NCBI GenBank assembly: GCA_027924645.1 | Contig: BSBN01000037.1 | Coordinates: forward strand, 1,550,001-1,614,000 | DNA from: Cunninghamia lanceolata | Lineage: Eukaryota > Streptophyta > Pinopsida > Cupressales > Cupressaceae | DNA length: 64,000 nucleotides | Direction: 5' to 3' | In this document: positions 49,992 through 61,079 of the stretch, in pieces | Layout: the number at the start of each line of letters is the position of its first letter | Position numbering within the stretch: position 1 is the stretch's first letter | Notes under the pieces: model-generated | What the model was told of the DNA's origin: nothing | The model's input: the letters and a program-made list of their open reading frames with translations, nothing else | Database searches by the model: none | Translations under genes and position numbers: made by a program

Positions 49992-50561
49992 ATGACACAC
50001 TGGGATGAAAAGATGCGAGGGAGATGGGTAGGACTAAAATTGCCCTCCTTTGTGGGACTAGGCAACCACATCACCACCAACAAGAGACAAGAATGTAAGT
50101 GGCAACCTCCTAACGAAGGGTGGTTCAAGCTAAATTTCGATGGGGCATCTAGGGGCAACTTGGGAGTTGCAGGAATAGGCTACGTAATACATGATTCTGA
50201 ATCTAGAGAAATAGCAACCTTAGCCAAGCCCCTAGGTGAAGCAACTAATAACATAGCAGAATTAACCGCCTTGATTGAAGGTTTGAAAATCTGCAAAGAC
50301 TTGAAAATTAAAAAATTAGAGGTCGAAGGAGACTATGCGATCGTCATTAATGGCCTGCAGAAAGGGAATATGCCTAATTGGAGATTGAATTCCCCGCTGG
50401 CTAATTCCCTTGACATCATTGCTTCTTTCAGAAGATGCACATTCAATCATACCTATAGGGAGGGTAATAGCAAAGTAGATTCCCTTGCCAACAAAGGGGC
50501 TAATGGCTTCTGCCTTTCTACTAAGGCTAACACCGATGGAGTATTATTAAAATCAAACTGA
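49992..50561 (+). pseudogene. LINE ORF2: RNase H domain
   Basis: Motifs FKLNFDGASRGNLG (first catalytic Asp), NNIAELTALIEGL (Glu), VEGDYAIVINGLQ (Asp) and YREGNSKVDSLANKGAN (final Asp) give a complete D-E-D-D set. It matches the RNase H domain found at the C-terminus of many plant L1 ORF2 proteins. The stop is at 50559-50561. This domain is open throughout, unlike the RT. Confidence 0.85.
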
Positions 50562-51471
50562 AACATTGAGGAAAGTTGTACCAAGGCAAAAATATCCTAT
50601 TGTATTACTTTCATGCTTATCATAAACATTTATCTCCAACATACACTTATGGTCCCCATCCATTGTGTATAATCTCCAAATCTCCAATTAGGCCGAGTCT
50701 TGTATATTATTCTCATGTATATTTTCTTTGTATATTGCCATTTGTATGTTATCTTATATAAGTGTTCATACAAAGCATCTTATACAAACCCTCTCTTACC
50801 TTTCACCCCCAGCGATGCTTTTATTCCCTTGTATATCAGGTATGTATATTATTAACATACAAGCACCCCGAACATACAAAGACCTTTCCGTATTTAACTA
50901 TCTTTTGGCATCTGGTGTGTATCTCCTATTTGCATCTTTTTAACTGGTATATCGGCTTGTATATTGAATATTATTTATACAAGACCGATATGTGAATGGT
51001 GGAGCCCACATCACTATTCTGATTGTATCTTCTGAAATGCAACAATACTTATATCCAACTTTTAGATATAAAGATGAATACATACAAACCCATTTGTATC
51101 ACCTCTTCAGACTTATCATTCTTTTAATCCATAGTTTTCTTACTTCTCGGCTCTGCGATATGCATATAGCTTTGTATATCGTGTATGTCTTATACAAATG
51201 TATATGTATATCTAAGTGGTGGGGCCCTTGTACTCACCTTTGGTCCTTGTATATTCTATCATTGCATTTTCATGCACTTGTATCTTTGTAGAAGCGGGCA
51301 TGGTTATTATTGGTGAGACTTTCTTCATTGCTATGGCAATAACCTTCTTCCCTGATCTTCTAAGTGCTACCGATATGGCTATCGGCGAGAGTCTCATCGA
51401 TGAATGTGACTACCACTGTCATCAGGGTAATCTTTGTCATCGGGATAAAAGATTTATGGATACCCGATCGT

Positions 51472-52572
51472 AGTCATCCCCTCGATATCCTTTTTATCCT
51501 GGATCAGAAAGACCTTCATAATATGTCACCGACATTGCTGTGAGATGTGCATCAGCCAGACTCATAAACCTTGTTCTGATTCACCTGTTCTCGCTGATGG
51601 TTCTTACACCTTTATCGACGTAAGCTTTGCCGAAGCACTTTTCCCCAGTCAGTGAGACGCTAGAATTTCAGAGACTCTTCATTTTTCTTTCCGATCCATA
51701 TTTCTTGCCGATGACTGCTAGTCCATCTTCTGGTGTGAATGGTGACACAGACTCATCATGCTCTTTTTTCCTAATGAATATTATCAAGAGCCTCCTTTGT
51801 CATTTATACAAGTCCGATATGCAATCGGTGGAGCCCACCTTCTTGGCTCCGTGATATGCATATAGTTGTGTATATCATCTTATATTTTTTCCATTAGTGT
51901 TGGGGCCCTCATAGGTTTCTTTGGTGTTGCATATATGCATTTGTCTTTGTATCGTATATACATTCATCGCAATATACAATCTCAGACTTCATTCTGATTG
52001 GGTTCGGACTTGTATGTATCTGTTTGTATCACCTTTTTACATTTTTATACAATCACAGACTTCATTGGACTTGTGAAATGAATTGGAATTATCTTTGGAT
52101 CCTCCATTGTATGTATCTTATTGTATTACTTTTTGCATATCATATACAATCGCCCCAACATATTTGCCATTTGTATGTTATCTTGTATAAGCGCACATAC
52201 AAATCTTCTTATACAAACCTTCTCTTGTATATTTTCTTTGTATGTTGCCATTTGTATAAGCGCACATACAAAGCATCTTATACAAACTTCTTTGTATACG
52301 GCCATTTGTATGTTATCTTGTATAAGCGCACATACAAAGCACATACAAAGCATGTTAATGCCTTTTTTTCCTTTGTATATTGGGTATGTATATTATAAAC
52401 ATACAAGTACCTCGAACATACAAATACTTTTCAAGATTTAACTTTCTTTTCAAATCTAGTTTGTATCTCTTATTTGCATATCGGTTTGTATATCGTTATT
52501 TATACAAGCCCGATAGGCATTCAGTGGAGCCCACTTCACTTTTCCGTTTGTATCCTCTGATTGTATCTAATG
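51472..52572. repeat. 1,101-bp tandem duplication, copy A
   Basis: Identical in length to 52573-53673 with no indel, differing at only a few bases, for example GGGGCCCTC/GGGTCCCTC, CAATCGGTGG/CAATCAGTGG and AATCTAGTTTG/AATCTGGTTTG. Confidence 0.95.
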
Positions 52573-53673
52573 AGTCATCCCCTCGATATCCTTTTTATCC
52601 TGGATCAGAAAGACCTTCATAATATGTCACCGACATCGCCGTGAGATGTGCATCGGCCAGACTCATAAACCTTGTTCTGATTCACCTGTTCTCGCTGATG
52701 GTTCTTACACCTTTATCGACGTAAGCTTTGCCGAAGCACTTTTCCCCAGTCAGTGAGACGCTAGAATTTCAGAGACTCTTCATTTTTCTTTCCGATCCAT
52801 ATTTCTTGCCGATGACTGCTAGTCCATCTTCTGGTGTGAATGGTGACACAGACTCATCATGCTCTTTTTTCCTAATGAATATTATCAAGAGCCTCCTTTG
52901 TCATTTATACAAGTCCGATATGCAATCAGTGGAGCCCACCTTCTTAGCTCCGTGATATGCATATAGTTGTGTATATCATCTTATATTTTTTCCATTAGTG
53001 TTGGGTCCCTCATAGGTTTCTTTGGTGTTGCATATATGCATTTGTCTTTGTATCGTATATACATTCATCGCAATATACAATCTCAGACTTCATTCTGATT
53101 GGGTTCGGACTTGTATGTATCTGTTTGTATCACCTTTTTACATTTTTATACAATCACAGACTTCATTGGACTTGTGAAATGAATTGGAATTATCTTTGGA
53201 TCCTCCATTGTATGTATCTTATTGTATTACTTTTTGCATATCATATACAATCGCCCCAACATATTTGCCATTTGTATGTTATCTTGTATAAGCGCACATA
53301 CAAATCTTCTTATACAAACCTTCTCTTGTATATTTTCTTTGTATGTTGCCATTTGTATAAGCGCACATACAAAGCATCTTATACAAACTTCTTTGTATAC
53401 GGCCATTTGTATGTTATCTTGTATAAGCGCACATACAAAGCACATACAAAGCATGTTAATGCCTTTTTTTCCTTTGTATATTGGGTATGTATATTATAAA
53501 CATACAAGTACCTCGAACATACAAATACTTTTCAAGATTTAACTTTCTTTTCAAATCTGGTTTGTATCTCTTATTTGCATATCGGTTTGTATATCGTTAT
53601 TTATACAAGCCCGATAGGCATTCAGTGGAGCCCACTTCACTTTTCCGTTTGTATCCTCTGATTGTATCTAATG
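52573..53673. repeat. 1,101-bp tandem duplication, copy B
   Basis: Directly abuts copy A at TCTAATG-AGTCATCCCC. Its near identity implies a very recent duplication or an assembly artefact. Confidence 0.95.
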
Positions 53674-54599
53674 AATTCATACTAACTCCTTTGCATCGCC
53701 TCTTCGGACTTATCTTCCTTGAGTTTTTCTTTGTATGTATGAATTGCATAACCACATATACAACGCACGTAACATACAACAATTAAACCTCATTTCAATC
53801 ATCACCAACTTACATTTGTGGTCCCCACCCATTATTTATATCTCCAACTTAGTCAGGTATTGTATAATATTCTCTGGTATATTCCTTATGGACATTGTCA
53901 TTTGTATGTTATCTTGTATAAGCACACATACAAATCTTCTTATACAGACCTTCTCTTGTATATTTTCTTTATATGTTGCCATTTGTATAAGTGCACATAC
54001 AAAGCATCATATACAAACTTCTTTGTATACGGCCATTTGTATGTTATCTTGTGTAAGCGCACATACAAAGCATGTTAATGCCTTTTATTCCTTGTATATC
54101 GGGTATGTATATTATTAACATACAAGCACCCTGATCATACAGAGACTTTTCAAGATTTAACTTTCTTTTCGAATCCGATTTGTATCTCTTATTTGCATAT
54201 CGGCTTGTATATCATTATTTATACGAGCTTGATAGGCTTTCGGTGGAGCCCACATCACTTTTCTAAGTGTATCTTCTGATTTGCATCTCCTCTTCAGACT
54301 TATTTTATAAACCTCAGTCTACTTATTTTTCGGTTCCACGATGAATACAAAGTGCAATGCATCTAGTCATGATGCATCATTTTAACCAAATTTCAACCTT
54401 TCATGAGTTCCACTTTGTATGTATGAAATGTATAACCTCACATACAACGCACGAAACATTCAACAATAAAACCTCATTTAATAATTGTTTGGTTCCGCGA
54501 CATGCATATAGCTTTGTATATCACCTTGTATGTTTCCTCTGCCAAACTCAAATTCATCTAGGGGACTTGACCAACTATTTATTTAAACCCTTAACTCTA

Positions 54600-54870
54600 T
54601 AGGGTCCGGTTCTATGAAGAGTCTTAAGGTCCGGATCTCCATGCTTATCGGTGTAAGCCCCGCTGAAGCACATTTCTTCAATCAAGGAGACTTTAGAGTA
54701 TCAGAAACTTCTTATTTTTTCTTTCCAATGATAATCTCCCGCCGATGACTACTTGTTCCCTTCATTCCTTTGGATGCTTTGGTGAGAGTCCTACTGATCT
54801 CCACCATCGGCATGACTTACACTGTCGGGAGGGCTTGTAGAGTTTTCGCCGACAGTGTTTTCTTATGCCG
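54600..54870. repeat. Diverged third copy of the start of the 1,101-bp unit
   Basis: TATCGGTGTAAGCCCCGCTGAAG and a following GAGACTTTAGAGTATCAGA and GCCGATGACTxxT resemble 51612-51730, with many changes. CCGAT/ATCGG words recur. Confidence 0.6.
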
Positions 54871-55585
54871 ATCTAATTGATATGATTTAACAGGCAACAA
54901 CATTTTCTATGATGAGTTAGAATTTAGTTGGAATGGGATATCTTGGTTTATCAACATTATCTAGTGAAATGGTCGATCACTTACTTGTGCCCACAGGTAG
55001 ATATATATAATATAGTTTATATATCTAGTTGCTGGCATTTGTAGTGGATCAACCAACCTATATGGGATGTCCCACATAATCTGGATTTTAGTTAACACTG
55101 AAACAAGTATGTTTGATTAATTTTGATAAGCTGGGCAACATCAAGTATTTGTTCTTTCTTCTTAGGCAAAGATTTTAAAGAACTAACAGATGTTAGCAAG
55201 AGAATGAATTTATGATTTTTGTATAGCTAACATGCAAAAATAAGTGGTAGTTTTCATGTGGTTTCAGGTTAGACAGGTATACTAGTAAGAGCAAGATAGA
55301 ATAAGCCCTTTTAATGTTATAAGCCATGGAGGTCATCCTAGGAGTCAAAGAACCAAAAGACATACAGCAAGAGGATTTCAAAAGAAAGGCTATGGATAAG
55401 GGTGATGTCTGTATTGGTATCTCAACAATTGTATAAGAAAATATGTTACCATGTTGGACTTGACCCCGTATAAATAAACAGTATGTATTGGACTACTAAA
55501 GTCCTGGGCTAGACAGAACAGAGATGTATTTTATAACTGATTTTATATATTAATGGCTTTGGCCTTTTACCAATTTAAAAAAAAA
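54871..55585 (+). other. LINE 3' end region with A-rich tail
   Basis: No coding family was recognised. It ends with TATATTAATGGCTTTGGCC, then TTTTACC and an A-run, which resembles plant L1 3' ends. Confidence 0.5.
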
Positions 55586-55595
55586 AGATAAACAA

Positions 55596-56630
55596 ATAAA
55601 TAAATTTGCTATTACATGCTCCTATTTAGTTAGAGGGGAAAAATAATTTACTCAAATGAATATAGAGTGAGGTGAAAAAAAGTTTAGAAAAAAAGATGTA
55701 GGGTTGCATGAGTAAAATGATAGTAAAGTTAAATTAATTTTTTTGTTTGTTTATTTTATTACATTTGTAGTTAGGGTTTAAATTAAAATATTTTCTTTCT
55801 TATAATAATTTTAAAAGTGAATTATAAAAATAGGTGTGAGGGAAATAAATTAATTCCAAATTAAAATAAAATAGCTTTGTGTATTTTTTCATCTATTTAG
55901 TTAATATTTTATGTAAAAAATAATTTGTAATTGGAAAATTTGTATATTTTAAAAAGTGAAATAACATATAAACTATTGAAATAATTTGTTTTTATAAAAC
56001 TTTGGCACTATTGATCTATACTTTATTTTAATTGAAGTACTATTTTATTTTTCAATAGTAATGCAATAAATCATAGAAACCGTATCCAAATTTTCACAAG
56101 TTAAACCTAAAACAAATTATTTAATTTAACTTTTACCTAATAGTTATTTTATTTTCTATATAAATATCATTTTTTAGATCTATCTAAATATCATTTTTTA
56201 GACCTATCTAAAGTACTTAATAAATTCATAAACAAATAAATAGGTAAGTAAATAGATAAGAAAAGACATAAAGGCTATTTATTTTAACATTTACTCAAGA
56301 CTAAAAAATTATACCATTATTAATATAACCAAAATAATTATTTAAGTAATATTACTTTCTTTTACAATAATAAAACACACAAATTTTAAATTTGGTTTTC
56401 CTTCTCAAAAGAACAATCTAATCAAATTTCAATACAAATATAACTAGTATAGATATCTTAAATAAATCTATCTAAAAAATGCCCACAGGTATCAATTTGA
56501 AGTTATTTTATTTACTTTGAGTTATTTTATTTGATATTACAACTATTTTATTTACTATATACATATATACATAAATTTTAATGTAAAAAACATAGTTTAA
56601 TTATAAAATTTTATTTATGTTTATTATTTT
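55596..56630. other. AT-rich interior of the inverted-repeat element
   Basis: Very high A+T, with short direct repeats such as ATATCATTTTTTAGA(T/C)CTATCTAAA (about 56164-56212). No ORF or structured RNA was recognised. Confidence 0.55.
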
Positions 56631-56755
56631 GGATTTTTATTATACTTATTATAAAATATTAATATTTTGACATGTAAATGGCTGTCAAATTTAAGGTAAG
56701 AGGTAAGAGTTTTTGTTAACACGTTCACACCATTAGACTCCACCCCTTGCTACCA
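56631..56755 (-). repeat. Right terminal inverted repeat
   Basis: Reverse complement matches 43939-44061. It lies about 195 bp beyond the stop codon of SDR copy 2. Confidence 0.65.
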
Positions 56756-56949
56756 TTGTAGAATACATATGAGCATTGATAAATAAATTCATTTATAAAT
56801 TACATTGTTCTCACTTAGTATTTCACCCTTATACCTGCCTTATAACATTATTAATACTTCAAAAAATAAAGTTAATTTATTTCACACTAGTAAAACACAA
56901 AATTTAGATTTGTTTTTTCTTCTCAAAAAAATGCCCTAATGTCGCCTTT

Positions 56950-58422
56950 TCATTTATTGTGGCTTTTATGTTCTATAACATAATAGACATAACAAGCAGC
57001 AAAGAAGCTGAAGAGTCTAATAGGAATATATGATATCAATTCAATCAAGGCCCTTCCAAATGATTCTGCAGGCATTGGTCCACGAGAGATTGTGGATAAC
57101 ACCAAACCACCCAATTGGCTTGTGACAAGAAAAGTCCCTTTCTTTGTTGCTTCTAATGTATATTTTGCAACTTGCTCAGGCGTGTCTACTTGACTTCGAT
57201 CATACAAATTTAAGATCTTAATTATCTCCAAGAAACCTCTGTTATCTTCCACGCCACCTAGATACAATTTGGGTATGTAAGAACAAAATTAGATAATAAA
57301 AACATCATTACGGTGATGATGTATAAGTAATGTGATAAAAAACATCTATATCTATGAAGTTCAAAAATGTATTAAAGGTCTTGTTAGAGAAGCCTTTTAC
57401 ACAAATTATGGACTATGGAAGCCTGAAAACTCTTTTACACACCAGTCTTAGAAGAAATCAAACGTAAGCAAATAGGGGTCATGATACAGACGTCCCTTTC
57501 ATAAACATTCATACAGAAAAACTTCTCTATTTATATCTAATACAAGATTTAGATAGTAATAAAATTTAAGGATATTGTCATTAAGATGAAATTGGAGCTA
57601 CTTACAGTAATCAAGCATTGGGGTTTCCACAAACCCTGGAAAGACTGCTAATTCGGATGTTATAAGGCATCAATTCAAGCTTGAGGGTTTCTCCAAGTCC
57701 TTTTAGAGCATATTTGGTTGCAGCATACACAGAGTTACCATACAAAGGGTACTGCCAAAAGAATAACACAACCCAATTTTTTTTTTTTTTTATCAATCTG
57801 AAAAAAAGGTGAAAAGTTGATAACATACAAAAAGTTTTAGCAATAACATACCATTCCTGAGAGGGAATTCATGAGAACAATAGACATGGGTGTTTGGGCA
57901 CTCCTCTGCTTCATCAATGGAATCCCAACATGCAGAGTATTGACAACCCCTGTCAAGTTAGTCTGAATGATGGCATGCAGATCTTCGATCGTGCCCTCAT
58001 CCAGAAGTACAGTTTTTGACGTACCTGCATTGCACACCAGCACATCAACTGCCCTCCATTCAAATGATTCCTTTAGAGTCTTTGCCAAAATTTCATAATC
58101 ACCCACATCTGCAACCTATTAAAAAATAAAACTCAGATTAGACATCATTTAAAAAAAAAAAAAACTTTAGATAAGCTTAAAATGATGGAATTAGATAAAC
58201 CTTGGTTGATATTTTATCTGTGGTACTACCATCTTTGGCAAGTTTTTGTGCTGCTTTCTCCAATTTAGTGGAGCTTCTGGCTACAACTGTGATGAATGCT
58301 CCTTGAGAGAGAGCTTCTTTGGCGATGGCAAGCCCAATCCCACTCGATCCACCTGTTATGAGGACATGCTTGCCCTCCAGAGATTGCAGCCAGGATGAAG
58401 AAGTTTTGAAACCTATCCTCAT
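56950..58422 (-). CDS. TSC10: 3-ketodihydrosphingosine reductase-like SDR, copy 2 (four exons, apparent frameshift)
   Basis: Exons 58201-58422, 57852-58115, 57606-57751 and 56950-57257, all with GT/AG introns. Motifs: TGGSSGIG (NADPH binding), VCNAG, SLSG and catalytic Y-A-A-T-K in SVYAATKYALKGL; the last exon has DTPEQVAKYTLEA and a C-terminal hydrophobic segment near IPIRLFSFFAACYVYYVI that could anchor the protein in the ER membrane. This set fits KDSR/TSC10, which makes sphinganine for sphingolipids. In exon 3 one extra base after IRI appears to shift the frame; skipping it gives VFPGFVETPML, as expected for the family. The predicted protein would be near 320 residues, usual for the family. 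The N-terminus is short and an additional upstream exon is possible. It is either a recent pseudogene or a sequence error. Confidence 0.78.
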
Positions 58423-58906
58423 TTGATCTGTATACCTAAACTTGTTGAACGAAATAAGGAAACAATGATCACACTCTACTTAAATATCATTGGAACAGTC
58501 AACAACAATTCAGCAAAAAGCTTGTGATGGGTTGATTCCATAAAGAGTTATTTATTTCTGCTGCAGGTCTGGATTCCTTTCCTTGCAGTGGTTGGCACTT
58601 TTTATTAAGGTTGCTACTTTTATTGAGGCCATGGACTACTAAAGAAGTCGTTTTAACATCCAGACTAGTAATAATAGAAGATACGTCTGTTCAAGGTCAA
58701 GTAGGACTTCGTGATAGCAAGATTGTTTTTGGGTCTGACTCGTAAATAAATTTCGAAAGAACAACTGTGGTTTTCAAAATGAATATTAGTACTTGTCCCC
58801 AAGATGTTTTTGGGGGGTCTCCCTCATGCATAGCTTTTGAAGAACAACTTTAGTTTTCTCTTTTCCCCTTTTTAGTAGAATTATATATTAATATCAAAGT
58901 ATTATA
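58423..58906 (-). promoter_or_regulatory. Upstream region of SDR copy 2 (uninterrupted)
   Basis: Matches 807-1178 followed by 28888-28996 of copy 1 without the Copia-A insertion. The junction GAATAT-TAGTACTTG (58781-58795) is the empty site. Confidence 0.7.
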
Positions 58907-59095
58907 CTTTAAAATTAAATAAATTGATCAAGTGAAGAAATAAAGTGTTGAATGACTTAAAAAGGAAACAATTACAACAAAAAACATAAATCCAAAAATG
59001 AAATAGTCATCTACACCATTAAAAGTTTAAAATTTATAATAAATGTAAACAAACTTAAGTTTCTAAAGCTACAAAATCAGCATTAGGAGGGGGTC
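58907..59095. other. AT-rich sequence, nothing recognised
   Basis: Follows the end of the duplicated SDR upstream region; no motif or repeat similarity was noted. Confidence 0.4.
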
Positions 59096-59552
59096 CTAGT
59101 CATTAGAGTTACCCCACCCTTCATTAGGTAGGTCTTTACCATCATCCACTAGCTTGTAACCAATGAGAATGGTGTCCTCTCTCTCCTCAAGGCCTTCTTG
59201 TGATTGCAACTCATGAATGTTATTAGCTGCAATTTGAGAACTCCTCAACAACAAAATGGTAAGAGTCAAGTAAGAAAACTTGCCCCAGTCATTGGCGGAA
59301 GCTATTGAGACAATGTGGGCAAGTAGTAAGTAGTCAGTGATCATCCCCTTTGATGGCTAGCAAGTGGTGACCAGTTAGAAAATTATCTGACCAATAGCAG
59401 ACCTCTCTAGAGGATTTTGAGTGGCCATGTTGCAGCCACCGATGAGGGGATCTATCATAGGGAGTTAAAGAGTATAGGACTCTAGCCATAGTGTAGGGAA
59501 CATTCTCCCAGTGATCTAAAAGGGTCCAATGATGCTTAACCTCAAGGGCCAC
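59096..59552 (-). other. Unidentified overlapping minus-strand ORFs
   Basis: Two overlapping open frames (59334-59552 and 59096-59344) could be one broken coding sequence, for example through LLLAHIVSIASANDWGKFSY and a Glu-rich QSQEGLEERED stretch. I do not recognise a family. The surrounding DNA is LINE debris, so a transposon origin is likely. Confidence 0.3.
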
Positions 59553-59635
59553 TTTATTGGCCTAAACTTGAATCTACGTGAACATATTAGAAAATACCAA
59601 CAACTTGGAGTGAACAGAAAAATTAAAATCAAGTA
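59510..59635. repeat. Direct repeat, distal copy
   Basis: AGGGCCACTTTATTGGCCTA and the following TTGAATCTACxTGAACATAT block also occur at about 60800-60925 with few differences. Confidence 0.75.
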
Positions 59636-59789
59636 AAATTAGGTTGACTAAGAAGATAAGACCAACTTCGACTAAGGCATTTAGGTAAACTTATGCTGAC
59701 TAGGTGGCTCACCATTAGGAGGTAACACCTCTTTCCCCTTTTTTGAAGGATTTGAAACTAGTCCAAATGGCTACTTAGTAGCTTGATTT

Positions 59790-60780
59790 CCAGTGTTTCC
59801 TGGAGTCTTAGCATGAACTCCACAATTACTAGGGTTTGGTGGTTTATTATGAAAGGAAACCAAGAGACAATCCTTAATCTTATGATCAAAGGAATGACAC
59901 CTGAAGCAAATGTTTGGCAAATTAAGATAAAGGACATGCTAGGTATGATATATTTGACCAATTTGAATATCCATGATCTAATTTAAATCTACTAAGAGGC
60001 CAACCTCAACACAAACTCATTTTTGGGGACAAGCCAAGAAGAATAGTTTTGGCTCAACACAAACCACTTTACCAAGTGAGCTAGTGATAGTGATCAATAA
60101 ATGCCAATGTACAACAAAGGTAAACTTGGGAATTCCACCCAAATAGGGGGATGAAGAACCCTTTCATCAAAGACAACTAAGTCTTAAGTCTAGGGTTGGA
60201 AAACCAAAAGGGAGACATGAACAAACTAGGGGCCATATTTAAGAATGGCCTCCACATGGCTAGCTTTAGTGGAGTGAAATAAAAAGATCCCTTAGTGAGA
60301 TTTTGGACAACATCAAGGAAGACCCCATGTGGGGCCCAAGCCTTGTTGACCCAATATCTTAGCATGCTTCTAGGGGAACCCTCTCAACCAAAAATCATAT
60401 TAAAGTAAAATGATCTAGCCATTTACATGCACTATCAAACTTTGGAATGGGAAGCACCACATATAGAGGGGACTCAGAGTTCATACCTCATGAGATACCT
60501 TTGGAATGAACTTCCTATGTAACTTGTTCAATGGAGCCATCCTCGAGATCCATCTAGCCATTAACACTACTACAAACTATTGGTGTGATAAAATTTGAGG
60601 TCATTAAGAAGGCTAAGGGGAAACCCTTGGGAATGGTAATCTAAAACTCCCTATAATAAATGTAGAAGAATAATAAAAATTCATATGAAAAGGTGTAGTA
60701 TGACATCCAAAAACTAAACGACATAAGGCTAAGACCAAAACCCTAGCAGAGCTCATGCAATCCTTCTCGATCATAAAAAA
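59790..60780 (-). pseudogene. LINE ORF1 remnant, minus strand
   Basis: The reverse complement matches 29010-29916 through the DUF4283 region (GGATGGCTCCAxxxAACAAG, ATGCTAAGATATTGGGTCAA) to the zinc knuckle, where CFRCHSFDHKIKDC reads at about 59912-59871. It continues past the point where element G interrupts the other copy. Frames are broken throughout. Confidence 0.65.
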
Positions 60781-60799
60781 TCTATTCAACCATTTCTAT

Positions 60800-60925
60800 T
60801 CAATCTAGAAGGGTCTAAAGATGCTTACCATCAAGGGCCACTTTATTGGCCTAAACTTGAATCTACATGAACATATAAGAAACTACCAACAAATTGGAGT
60901 GAATAGAAAAATTGAAATCAACAAT
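60800..60925. repeat. Direct repeat, proximal copy
   Basis: Counterpart of 59510-59635. It lies just 5' (in LINE orientation) of the ORF1 remnant. Confidence 0.75.
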
Positions 60926-61079
60926 TCCGAATTAGGAAATGTAGTTGCATTTGTATCTTTTGAGATATAAAAATAATATCCAATCTAAAATCATGCCATA
61001 GTTGGGAGAATTTAGTAAAAAAATTGGCCCCATTTCCCAACAAAACATCATGCCAAGTAAAAGGCTCTAGCTAAAAAGT

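Larger units (their letters stand above)
50640..54300. repeat. Hairpin-rich TTGTATA/TATACAA tandem repeat array
   Basis: Related blocks recur about four times (roughly 50640-51030, 52150-52560, 53250-53665, 53820-54290). Each block contains inverted pairs TTTGTATG...CATACAAA, then GGTATGTATATTAT, ACATACAAG, a TATCGGxTTGTATA...TTATACAAGxCCGATA stem and an (A/G)GTGGAGCCCAC anchor. The anchor occurs near 50998, 51827, 52523, 52929, 53624 and 54242. No protein family is encoded; the ORFs across it are by-products of the repeats. Confidence 0.8.
44161..55585 (+). mobile_element. L1-type LINE with RNase H and unusually long 3' region
   Basis: ORF1 and ORF2 of a plant L1 element lie at about 44800-50561. 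A LINE-like tail (TTAATGGCTTTGGCCTTTTACC, then an A-run) is at 55548-55586. AGATAAACAA occurs just before the proposed 5' end (44151-44160) and directly after the A-run (55586-55595), consistent with a LINE target duplication. If that is right, the 3' region is 5 kb and includes the hairpin repeat array; otherwise the array is a separate insertion. The 5' border is uncertain. Confidence 0.6.
43939..56755. mobile_element. AT-rich element with ~120-bp terminal inverted repeats, split by a LINE
   Basis: 43939-44061 and the reverse complement of 56631-56755 align over about 120 bp, both opening TGGTAGCAAGG, then a GTGGAGTxTAATG block, GTGTTAACAAAAACTCTTACC and ACATGTCAAA. Removing the LINE-like block (about 44161-55585) leaves about 1.4 kb of very AT-rich DNA without coding capacity, which looks like a non-autonomous DNA transposon. 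No target duplication or known superfamily signature was found. Confidence 0.55.

Noticed and set aside
44161..50561. Endogenous plant pararetrovirus in place of a LINE
   Set aside because: The order endonuclease, RT, zinc region, RNase H, without movement or coat protein motifs, fits L1.
51627..52955. Two identical 75-residue ORFs (51627-51854 and 52728-52955) as a duplicated small gene
   Set aside because: They are identical because they lie in the 1,101-bp duplication. There is no family motif, and the sequence belongs to the repeat array.
52024..54118. Overlapping 100-127 residue ORFs rich in Tyr, His and Ile
   Set aside because: They are translations of the TTGTATA/TATACAA repeats, open on both strands, and not credible proteins.
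50640..54300. CRISPR-like array
   Set aside because: The repeats are degenerate, of uneven length and inverted, without uniform spacers; the context is a plant genome.
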